A stretch of 64,000 bases of DNA from Bacilli bacterium (GTDB lineage: Bacteria > Bacillota_I > Bacilli_A > RFN20 > CAG-826). The stretch covers positions 64,104-128,103 of the forward strand of contig JAFUEZ010000008.1 in NCBI GenBank assembly GCA_017470115.1, written 5' to 3'. Positions 35,566 through 45,700 of the stretch are shown here, piece by piece. Numbering within the stretch: position 1 is the first letter of the stretch; every line of letters begins with the position of its first letter. Below the pieces are notes generated by a model. The model was not told the origin of the DNA. It made no database searches and was given only the letters and a program-made list of their open reading frames with translations. The position numbers were made by a program, and so were the translations under genes.

Positions 35566-36513
35566 ATGGATTTTTTAAATCTTGTATTAATTATTCTAAC
35601 TAGTGGAATTCCTTGTGCTTTATTAGCTATAGGAATTTTCATCACTTATAGGTTACTTGATTTTGCTGATTTAACGGCAGAAGGTAGTTTTTTGATTGGT
35701 GGTGCGATTTGTGTAACACTTATTAAAATTGGATGGAATCCTTTTTTAGCAACTATTTTTTCAATTATTGGTGGTGCGTTTTGTGGACTTATAACAGGTG
35801 TGCTAAATACTAAATTAAAGATTCCTAAACTTTTAAGTGGAATAATTACAATGACAGCAGCCACATCAATTGCAATGGCAATAATGGGTGCGACAGTTGA
35901 AGAAGCTTTTACTAATTTAGTAGTTTTAGGAAGAAACGATAACACTATCTATTCTATTTTTTATCCAGGTGGAATATGGAATATGATAATTGAATCATCT
36001 ATCATGGCGCTAATTGTAATTATTACGATGATTATCGTTTATTTCTTCTTTGGAACTGAATATGGAATGGCCATTAGAGCAACTGGAATTAATGAAAAAA
36101 TGGCTCGTTCACAAGGTATAAATACAGACTTATCAACTATTATTGCAGTAATTGTAGCTAATGCATTAATAGCCTTGGCAGGAGCACTATATGCTCAAGA
36201 TTCAAGATCAATGGATATTAAATCTTCAGCGGGATATTTGGTTATTGGATTAGCATCAATTCTTATTGGGGAATCGATTTTTGGAAAACGTAATTTCAAG
36301 AATTGGTTGATTTCTGTTGCTCTTGGTGCAATTGTTTATTTTATAATCGTCAATGTTGCTTTAAAACTTGGCTTCCCAACCGAACTTAAGAGCCTTTTAT
36401 ACGCTGTTCTTATTACTTTGGCTTTGTGTTTACCAATTATTAAATCTTCAATTTTAAAACTATTTAAAAAGAAGAATACTATTGATATTGATGGAGGTGC
36501 TAAAAATGCTTGA
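35566..36513 (+). CDS. ABC importer permease (TrpY-like)
   Basis: Inner-membrane permease of 315 residues with about eight to nine hydrophobic helices, of the branched-chain-type permease family (BPD_transp_2). ADLTAEGSFLIGGAI near residue 30 and EYGMAIRATGINEKMARSQGI, the cytoplasmic coupling loop, are typical. It ends in TGA and overlaps the ATPase start by eight bases, so translation is coupled. It lies 15 bases after the binding protein. Confidence 0.9.
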   Translation: MDFLNLVLIILTSGIPCALLAIGIFITYRLLDFADLTAEGSFLIGGAICVTLIKIGWNPFLATIFSIIGGAFCGLITGVLNTKLKIPKLLSGIITMTAATSIAMAIMGATVEEAFTNLVVLGRNDNTIYSIFYPGGIWNMIIESSIMALIVIITMIIVYFFFGTEYGMAIRATGINEKMARSQGINTDLSTIIAVIVANALIALAGALYAQDSRSMDIKSSAGYLVIGLASILIGESIFGKRNFKNWLISVALGAIVYFIIVNVALKLGFPTELKSLLYAVLITLALCLPIIKSSILKLFKKKNTIDIDGGAKNA

Positions 36514-37567
36514 AATTAAAAATGTTTCTAAAACCTTCAACTTAACCGGAAATGCAGCCGATACAAGAGTTGCTCTAGATAATATTAGTTTAAAAATTGA
36601 AGATGGTGAATTTGTCACTATCATTGGTGGCAATGGTTCAGGTAAATCAACATTAATGAATATAATCTCTGGAGTTTTATTACCTGATGAAGGCAAAGTC
36701 TTTTTAGGCAACATGGACATTACAAAATTAAAAGAGCATAAAAGAGCTAAATTTTTTGGACGTGTATTTCAAGACCCTATGATGGGGACTGCTGGAGATA
36801 TGTCATGTTTAGAAAATATGGAGTTATCTTTTAGAAAATCTAAACATCGTTCTCCTTTTAAATGGGGATTTTCAAAAGGTATATTAAGAGAGTACTTTAA
36901 ACGTCAATTATCTGAATTTCATTTGGGTTTAGAGGACTCTTTGAATCAAAAGGTTGGATTAATGAGTGGCGGTCAAAGACAAGCGTTAACTCTTTTAATG
37001 TCTGCTTCAGATACTAGAATCGACACATTAAATGAATTTGTAGCTACATATTGTGATAATCATTTAGGCTCTTTGAGAAGTGAAATTGAGCAAGCTAAAG
37101 ATAAAAAAGAAAAAAGAAATTTGAATCTTAAACTCAAAGATGAGATTAAAAATTATAAAGATATAGCCACCAAATTTTATGAGGAAAGAAAAAAGGTTTA
37201 TCTTGAAAAAATGGAACAAGCTAAAACTGATGATGAAAAAATCGATGCTTATATAGAGTTCAATAATTCGCTTCATGATTACAATCAAGATAGAAGAATC
37301 TTGCTTTTAGATGAACACACAGCAGCTCTCGATCCAAAAACATCAAAGAAAGTCTTAGAACTTACAGATAAAATTGTAAGAACAAATCATTTAACTACAT
37401 TGATGATTACACATAATATGAAAGACGCCATAACTTATGGGGATCGCTTGATTATGTTTTATCAAGGACATTTAATTCTTGATGTTAGAGGTGAAGAAAA
37501 ATCAAAACTAAAAGTTTCTGACTTATTAAATAAATTTGATGAGGCAGAAAAAATGATGAACTATTAA
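36506..37567 (+). CDS. ABC importer ATPase (TrpZ-like) with ~90-residue insertion
   Basis: ATP-hydrolysing subunit of the importer, 353 residues. Walker A is GGNGSGKST (41-49), the Q-loop lies near RVFQDPMMGT, the signature is LMSGGQRQAL (152-161), Walker B is ILLLDEHTAALDP (265-277), and the switch His is MITHNM. In related proteins the signature and Walker B are separated by about 15-20 residues. Here residues ~168-262 form a charged, mostly helical insertion (many Lys/Glu, coiled-coil-like). ATG at 36506 is chosen because GGAGG at 36493-36497 sits eight bases before it; more upstream ATGs lack a site. Confidence 0.9.
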   Translation: MLEIKNVSKTFNLTGNAADTRVALDNISLKIEDGEFVTIIGGNGSGKSTLMNIISGVLLPDEGKVFLGNMDITKLKEHKRAKFFGRVFQDPMMGTAGDMSCLENMELSFRKSKHRSPFKWGFSKGILREYFKRQLSEFHLGLEDSLNQKVGLMSGGQRQALTLLMSASDTRIDTLNEFVATYCDNHLGSLRSEIEQAKDKKEKRNLNLKLKDEIKNYKDIATKFYEERKKVYLEKMEQAKTDDEKIDAYIEFNNSLHDYNQDRRILLLDEHTAALDPKTSKKVLELTDKIVRTNHLTTLMITHNMKDAITYGDRLIMFYQGHLILDVRGEEKSKLKVSDLLNKFDEAEKMMNY

Positions 37568-37593
37568 TTTTTTAGTGATATATTGTTTAAGGT

Positions 37594-38661
37594 ATGAAAA
37601 GTTTAAAAAAATTGATATTAATATCAACAATTGCATTAGGTTCTATAGCTTTCGCAAGCTGTGATGATTTTATGGCGCGTGTTAGAGGAGATGATGAGAA
37701 TACAAATCCATCTGGTGATAACAATCCAACTCCAGGAGGAGATGACACTCCAGATACACCTGATGTTCCAGATACTCCTGACACTCCAACTCCTGGAGGA
37801 GATGATACACCTGATACTCCTACTCCAGGCCCATCAGTTGATCCTACAGAAAATCCAGATTATTCCTATTTAATGGCAAATAATCGAATTAAACCAACTC
37901 GTGATGAGACATATTATGCTTCATGTAAAGGTTTAAAAGGAGAAGATCTTAAAAGAGCCCTTCATAACATTATTAAAGGTCATACAACATATACATATAA
38001 CTCTACATTGAATAGCTACATGAAAAAGACTGATGCTGATCCTGATAAGCCAGGTAACATCATTTTGACATATGAAGGTTCAGTTCCATCATCAACAAGT
38101 TTCAATAAAGAACATACGTGGGCAAAATCTCATGGTAATTTTGGAGAAACTAGAGGTATCGGAAGTGATTTACATAATTTAAGACCATGTAATGCCAACT
38201 TAAATAGTACTAGAGGTAGTTTAGATTTTGGTACAGTTAGCTCTCATGTAAGCACAAATAACATTTCTAAATTTAGTTGGGCAACAAGTGATATGTCTAA
38301 CAATTTTATAAATGGAACTTATTTTGAACCAAAAGATGAGTTTAAAGGTGATATTGCTAGAATGATTTTTTACATGGCTACACGATATGAATCTGAAGAT
38401 AACTATGATTTAGAAGTTGGTGGGCAAATTGATTCTAAATATAGATCATTTGTTAGTGGAGCAACCGGAAAACATGGCAATTTTAATGACTTATATAAAT
38501 GGGCAACAAGTGGACAAGATCCAGTCAGTAACTTTGAAGTAAATCGTAACAATGTTATTGATTCTGAATATCAACACAATAGAAATCCATTTATTGACCA
38601 CCCTGAATTTATCATTATGATTTATGACACAACTTATAGCGGTCCAGGGGCATTGATGTAA
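37594..38661 (+). CDS. Lipoprotein endonuclease I (EndA-like)
   Basis: Second secreted nuclease of the window, 355 residues. Lipobox FASC near residue 23; a flexible Pro/Thr/Asp-rich linker (about 40-85) built from repeats such as DTPDVPDTPDTPTPGG; then the nuclease domain with FNKEHTWAKSHG, carrying the catalytic His, SDLHNLRPCNANLNSTRG, and a DIARMIFYMATRYE block shared with the larger nuclease at 9468. At about 270 residues the catalytic part is close to single-domain EndA. It has no evident ribosome binding site at a good distance. Likely surface-bound nucleic-acid degradation. Confidence 0.88.
   Translation: MKSLKKLILISTIALGSIAFASCDDFMARVRGDDENTNPSGDNNPTPGGDDTPDTPDVPDTPDTPTPGGDDTPDTPTPGPSVDPTENPDYSYLMANNRIKPTRDETYYASCKGLKGEDLKRALHNIIKGHTTYTYNSTLNSYMKKTDADPDKPGNIILTYEGSVPSSTSFNKEHTWAKSHGNFGETRGIGSDLHNLRPCNANLNSTRGSLDFGTVSSHVSTNNISKFSWATSDMSNNFINGTYFEPKDEFKGDIARMIFYMATRYESEDNYDLEVGGQIDSKYRSFVSGATGKHGNFNDLYKWATSGQDPVSNFEVNRNNVIDSEYQHNRNPFIDHPEFIIMIYDTTYSGPGALM
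37727..37830 (+). repeat. 60-base tandem repeat coding for the nuclease linker
   Basis: The stretch CAACTCC-GGAGGAGATGA-AC at 37727 recurs 60 bases later at 37787 with few changes, and shorter ACTCC/GATAC units lie between. It encodes the PTPGGDDTPDTP linker and is a likely site of length change between strains. Confidence 0.65.
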
Positions 38662-38703
38662 AAATATTCTCAATTTTAAAAATTTTTATATAATTAAATT
38701 AAT

Positions 38704-39120
38704 ATGACACTTAATAAGACTAAATTACAAAAAATAATTAAAGCAATCGAAAAAACAAAAAGAAAAGTATATACAGTATCAGAACTCTCACGTGATACTG
38801 GTATTAAAGATGAGATTTTAATCGATTATTTGAGTAAATTTAATGCTCTTATTTATTTTGATAATCAAGCGAACATTAAAGAATATCTTGAAGGTATTAA
38901 AGAAGATTTTGAAGATCAAAATAAAGAAGTTGTTAAGCGCAATGATTATGTAAGAAGTAAAGACATTGAACAATATGATGGTTTCATTGATTACATCTAT
39001 AAGACAATGACTGTTCAAGGAGGCATTCTTGATACAGGTTATGGACTTACAAAAAAAGACATAAAGATAATCAAAAAACTTATCAAAGAAGAAAGTGATA
39101 GATTATCATCCAAAAAGTAA
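38704..39120 (+). CDS. Small protein with helix-turn-helix-like N-terminus, unknown function
   Basis: A 138-residue soluble, charged protein. Residues ~1-60 (TVSELSRDTGIKDEILIDYLSKF) look like a winged-helix DNA-binding unit; the rest is helical and acidic/basic. It is not recognised as a named family. TATAAT at 38689-38694 ends nine bases before the ATG and there is no Shine-Dalgarno sequence, so the message is probably leaderless. Upstream is the nuclease, downstream the preQ1 riboswitch, and neither seems linked. Confidence 0.6.
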   Translation: MTLNKTKLQKIIKAIEKTKRKVYTVSELSRDTGIKDEILIDYLSKFNALIYFDNQANIKEYLEGIKEDFEDQNKEVVKRNDYVRSKDIEQYDGFIDYIYKTMTVQGGILDTGYGLTKKDIKIIKKLIKEESDRLSSKK

Positions 39121-39134
39121 AAACCCTGCAAAAA
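39119..39134. repeat. Intergenic motif AAAAACCCTGCAAAAA, copy 3
   Basis: Exact 16-base match to the copy at 8321; it starts within the TAA stop of the preceding gene, as copy 1 starts just after a stop. Confidence 0.5.
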
Positions 39135-39215
39135 CGCAATATTTAGTAGAAAAATAGTAGAATTATAGTAGAAATATAATTCTCTTTTTTTCTTTTATAC
39201 ATCATTAATATAATG

Positions 39216-39221
39216 TATAAT
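39216..39221 (+). promoter_or_regulatory. -10 box of the preQ1 riboswitch transcript
   Basis: Perfect TATAAT with a weak -35 (TTTTAT, 17-base spacer). The expected start near 39228 lies at the riboswitch 5' end. Confidence 0.55.
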
Positions 39222-39229
39222 ATGTCTCG

Positions 39230-39280
39230 ACTCGTGTGTCTTTCCCATGACTAACCACACGTAAAATTTAACAGGGGGTA
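39230..39280 (+). promoter_or_regulatory. preQ1 class I riboswitch
   Basis: P1 is CGTGTG/CACACG (39233-39238 with 39256-39261). The loop holds a CCC run at 39244-39246 and ends in ACTAAC, just before the 3' arm. An A-rich tail (TAAAATTTAACA) then leads to GGGGG at 39274-39278, which can pair with the loop CCC to make the H-type pseudoknot. The GGGGG is also the ribosome binding site of queT, ten bases before its ATG, so preQ1 binding should block translation. The gene context (queT, tgt) fits. Confidence 0.85.
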
Positions 39281-39287
39281 TTTCCTA

Positions 39288-41024
<1,737 letters not shown>

Positions 41025-41067
41025 AAATTCAAATTTATCTTATTATCTTATATAATAGATAAACGTT

Positions 41068-42093
41068 ATGGATATAAATTTATTTGATTATTATTTACCT
41101 GAAGAATTAATTGCTCAAGAGCCTTCATCAATTCGTGATGAATGCAAGCTTTTAGTTGTAAATAGAACTAAAAAAACATATGAAGATAAAATCTTTCATG
41201 ACATTTTAGATTATTTTAAAAAAGGTGATGTACTTGTTAGAAATAATACAAAAGTTATTCCTGCTAGACTTTTTGCTATAAAAGAAGGAACAGGAGCAAA
41301 AGTAGAAGTATTGCTTTTAAAAGATCTAGGAAGCGATACTTGGGAATGCTTATGTGGCAATGCAAAGGCAATTAAAGTAGGCACTAAATTGCATTTTAAA
41401 GATGACATATTAATCGGAACATGTTTAGCAACTTTTGATGAAGGAATTAGACATATAAAATTCGATTATGATGGTATATTTTTGGAAGAGTTAGATAAGA
41501 TTGGTTTGATGCCTCTACCACCTTATATTCATAAACAAGTTGATGATAATGATAAATATCAAACTGTATATGCAAAAATAGAAGGAAGTGCAGCAGCACC
41601 AACAGCAGGATTTCATTTTACACCTGAACTATTAAAGAAAATTGAAGAAAAAGGTGTTGAAATTGTTGACATTACATTAAATATTGGCTTAGGAACGTTT
41701 AGACCAGTTAAAGTCCAAGATACAAAAGATCACATTATGCATAGTGAATCTTATGTTGTAAGTGAAGAAGCTGCAAGTAAACTCAATAGAGCTAAAAAAG
41801 AAGGAAGAAGAATTATTGCTTGTGGAACAACAAGTGTTAGAACTTTAGAAAGTAATTTTGCTAAATATAATGAATTTAAAGCAGAAAGTAGCGCGACATC
41901 TATTTTTATATCACCTGGATATGAATATAAAGCTGTAGATTGCTTGATTACTAACTTTCATCTTCCTAAATCAACTTTAGTCATGCTTGTTTCAGCTTTT
42001 ATGGGAAGAGAATTTACACTTGAATGCTATAAACATGCAGTTGAAGAAAAATATAGATTTTTCTCTTTTGGCGATTCAATGTTCATTTATTAA
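41068..42093 (+). CDS. queA: S-adenosylmethionine:tRNA ribosyltransferase-isomerase
   Basis: Adds the cyclopentene epoxide ring from S-adenosylmethionine to preQ1 in tRNA, giving epoxyqueuosine. The length of 341 is normal. Motifs: FDYYLPEELIAQ, a highly typical start; VLVRNNTKVIPARL; MPLPPYIH; GSAAAPTAGFHFTPELL; and TNFHLPKSTLVMLVSAF. TATAAT at 41051-41056 lies eleven bases before the ATG without a ribosome binding site, suggesting a very short or leaderless message separate from queT-tgt. queH starts one base after its stop. Confidence 0.96.
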   Translation: MDINLFDYYLPEELIAQEPSSIRDECKLLVVNRTKKTYEDKIFHDILDYFKKGDVLVRNNTKVIPARLFAIKEGTGAKVEVLLLKDLGSDTWECLCGNAKAIKVGTKLHFKDDILIGTCLATFDEGIRHIKFDYDGIFLEELDKIGLMPLPPYIHKQVDDNDKYQTVYAKIEGSAAAPTAGFHFTPELLKKIEEKGVEIVDITLNIGLGTFRPVKVQDTKDHIMHSESYVVSEEAASKLNRAKKEGRRIIACGTTSVRTLESNFAKYNEFKAESSATSIFISPGYEYKAVDCLITNFHLPKSTLVMLVSAFMGREFTLECYKHAVEEKYRFFSFGDSMFIY

Positions 42094-42094
42094 T

Positions 42095-42721
42095 ATGAAA
42101 GAAAATAGAAACTATTATAGAGAATTTTTAAAAGACTATAACAAGATCAGAAGTGAAACTCCAAAGGATGAACTTCCTAAACTTTTACTTCACATTTGTT
42201 GTGGAGCTTGCTCTTGTTTTCCTTTAATATTTTTAACCGATTTATTTGATATTACAGTTTACTACACAAACTCTAATATATATCCTGAAAGTGAATTTGA
42301 AAAGCGATTTGAAGCTTTAACAAAATATGTGGAATTTGTTGAAAAAGCCTGCAAAACTCAAGTAAAAATTATAAAAGACACATATAATCATGATGAATTT
42401 ATATGCGATTTGTTACCTTTTAAAGATGAAGAAGAAGGTGGACATAGATGCAAAATTTGTATAGAAAAACGTTTTAAACGTACTTTTGATTTTGCTTCTT
42501 CTCAAGGATTTAAATACGTTACTACAGTTATGAGTATATCTAGAAATAAAGATGTAGATTACTTAAATATGTTAGGAGAAAAACTTGCTAAGAAATATAA
42601 TAATCTCACATATGTTCATTCAGATTTTAAAAAGAATAATGGTCAAGATATCGGTGTTGATTTATCTAAAAAAATTGGCATTTATAGACAATGTTTTTGT
42701 GGATGCGAATTTAGTAAGTGA
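42095..42721 (+). CDS. queH: Epoxyqueuosine reductase QueH
   Basis: Final step of queuosine synthesis, reducing epoxyqueuosine in tRNA; a QueG replacement that binds Fe-S. About 208 residues from ATG 42095. Motifs: LLHICCGACSCFPL near residue 30, CKICIEKRFKRTFDFA, TVMSISRNKDVDYLN, and RQCFCGCEFS at the C-terminus, with the Cys-rich pairs of the family. A further upstream in-frame ATG lies inside queA and is not credible. Together with queT, tgt and queA it completes preQ1-to-queuosine. Its 3' end is duplicated twice downstream as fragments. Confidence 0.93.
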   Translation: MKENRNYYREFLKDYNKIRSETPKDELPKLLLHICCGACSCFPLIFLTDLFDITVYYTNSNIYPESEFEKRFEALTKYVEFVEKACKTQVKIIKDTYNHDEFICDLLPFKDEEEGGHRCKICIEKRFKRTFDFASSQGFKYVTTVMSISRNKDVDYLNMLGEKLAKKYNNLTYVHSDFKKNNGQDIGVDLSKKIGIYRQCFCGCEFSK

Positions 42722-42785
42722 TATTGAATTTAATCATATTTATTAAAGATTTTTTACATCATTTTTTATATAATAAAAATAGTTT

Positions 42786-45700
42786 ATGTTTATTAATAAT
42801 ATTGAAGATTATTTAACGTTTTATGGTTTAATTATTTATTCATCTGATAATACGGAGGAAGAGATTGAATACCATTATGTTGGATCGCTTAATGACGATG
42901 AACTTTTGGTTGAATTTGAATTTGATCTTCAATCTTTATGCAGTGATTATAATTTGAATTTAAACGACATATCGAATATCAAACTTGTTTTTGATGGTTC
43001 AAGCTCAAACATTCAAAAGATTTATTTTTGTAATGAATATAGAGAAGTAATACAAGTTTTTGATAATGATGGACAAGCTGAATTCAATCTGGGATACATA
43101 AAAAATAATAATAATTTTGATGGTTTTCTTTATTTTTCAATTAGAAGTTCTGATGCTTCGGATTATCAAACTGTTGATGTTATTTCTTGTGAAATAATTT
43201 TGAATTATACAAATAATTTCAACAACAAGCCAGCATATAAAACAAAATTTTTAAGTAGCACAATAGATAATCTGCTTACATATAATATTGATCTTTATAC
43301 AGGACGAATTGATTTTTCAAGAAGCATTATTTCGCTTTATGGAAATAAGATGCCTCTTGAACTCAGTGAATCTTATAATCAATTTAAAGACACAAATTTT
43401 TTTGGAAATCGGAAACTTAACTTAGAACAAAAACTATATTTTTCTGATGGAAATTATTATTGGATTGATAATAAATATAAAACACATCAATTCGAGCAGA
43501 TTAATAATTCATTATATTTTGATACCGAACATACTGGATTATTATTGAGAATTTATGCTAATGAATTTGTGATTACTAATGACGTTAATAAATTTATTCA
43601 TTTTGATGCATCAATGAATTTGGTATCTATTGAAAGCAAAAGAGGAGTGGACTCTCTATTTTTACAAATTAGTCAATCATCAAACGGGCTTGTTTTTACT
43701 GATGGTATGGGAAGATGTGCTTCATATATAGCTAGTGACAACTCCCATATTTTAACACTACCAGATTCTACAGTGTTGAATTTTTATTCATCTGCAAATC
43801 AAGATGTTTTTTCAAATATTGATGGTAGTCAAATTACTTATAAATATAAAGACATTCAAAATATTAAATTGCTTATTTCAGCTTCGTCAAACGAAAATAA
43901 AAGTGTTAAGTTTACCTATGATGAAAAATATAGAATAATTAAGATTGAAGAATTTAGCAGCAATTTAATTTCTAAAAGAACAATAATCGAATATTTTAAT
44001 CATTACACGATTGTTACGAAAATAAATCATCCTTCAGATTTATTGATTAGTGAAAGAACTGGTTACTTTTTTGCAAAAAACGGTGAAGCGATTTCAGAAC
44101 TAGACTTATATAAATATGAATACAATAAAGAGTCTGATATTTATTATTATAATGAAGAAAGTTATGAACAATTAAAATTTGAAATAAATACCAATGATGC
44201 TATAAATATTACTCGTGTTGAAGGTACAAATTATTTTGGAATTAATACGACATCTTTAAATGAAGATGAAGAATATGTTGTTTATGCAAAACTTAACAAT
44301 GAAAAACTTCATATTTCAAATGTAAATGATCTTGAGGTTATATTGGATGATGTATGGCCTGCATGTTATTTTGTCAGGCGCCTATTTTATATTAATTATT
44401 CTTTTGATGGAGAATTGACTTTAGCTGCTAAAATAAGGCCAAGTGAATATACAAATGAATATATAATTTTGGAAGTTGGAGGCAGCCAGGCAAATTTAGT
44501 TGACAATTATACTTTCTATTTAACTAAAGTGAAACGTAGTAATTCATTTGATGTTATAAGAAGTTCTTCTCAAAGTGGAGATTTTACTGAAAGACGTAAT
44601 AATCAGACAAGATATTGGAATAAACTTTATTCTTTGAAATTTTCTAATTACCAAGATTGTGAAAAAATAACTTTGAAAGATTTTAATATAAGTTATTTAA
44701 ATTTATTGAGAAATAATCAAGTGATTCTTCGGTACAATGATCTTTCTAAGGCTATTCTATATAATAATCAAAACGTTATTATAAACGATGATCTAGTAGT
44801 TGAATTTTCAAACTTATTATTAGGTCATCTTGATCTAAATTTAGGCGAAAAAACATTTTATTATTTAGAAGGTGAGAATGAATTAAATTTTTCATTTTAT
44901 AAAATAATTAATAAGAATCGGCTTATTAAAAGCGGTTTAGTAAAGCAAAAAATCGATTTTTATGGAAATAAAATTGAAGAGGAAGACTCATTAGGTAATA
45001 TTACAAACTATACGTTAGATAATTTTGGTAGAACACTGGCTATAGCCCAAATCACTTCGCAAGGTGTTTTTAAAACAGAATCAAATTATTCTTATTTATC
45101 AAACGAATTTAAAGAAATCAAATTAGATGAAGATGGATTAATTTATGAATCTACGTATGATTTATTAACGGGTTTATTAAAATCACATAAAGAACCTAAT
45201 GGAAATTATATTTATTATCAATATGATACCCACTATAGACTTGTAAGTGTTTCTTCATCAAACAATACGAACTCAATTAGTTATAATAAGCAAAATATAT
45301 CAGCTTTGAATTCATCTGATGGCAATAATTTTAGTTTTTCATATAACTACGAAAATGGATTAAATGCTGTGAAGGTCGATAATTTAAGTCATCTTGATAA
45401 GAGTTATGTTAAGGCACCAAATAAAGACGTTGCTAGAACACTTTATTCAAACTCAAAAGGAGATATCTCTTTATATAATCGATTTGGAAAATTAGTGCAG
45501 AAAGGGCAGATCACTTCACTATATTCAAACGGAATTATAGGCATGAATAAAATATATGGCGATATAGGTGGAAATTATTCAAATATTAATAATTATGATT
45601 TTAATGATCGTAATATTTCCAGTCAAAGCCCATTAAGAAAAGTAGTTTTTACAAATTTAACGAATCCATATGTTATTAATTATTCTTATAATGTTTATGG

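Noticed and set aside
41987..42094. Longer queH start inside queA
   Set aside because: No ribosome binding site and no family similarity in the extra residues; ATG 42095 gives the normal QueH start.
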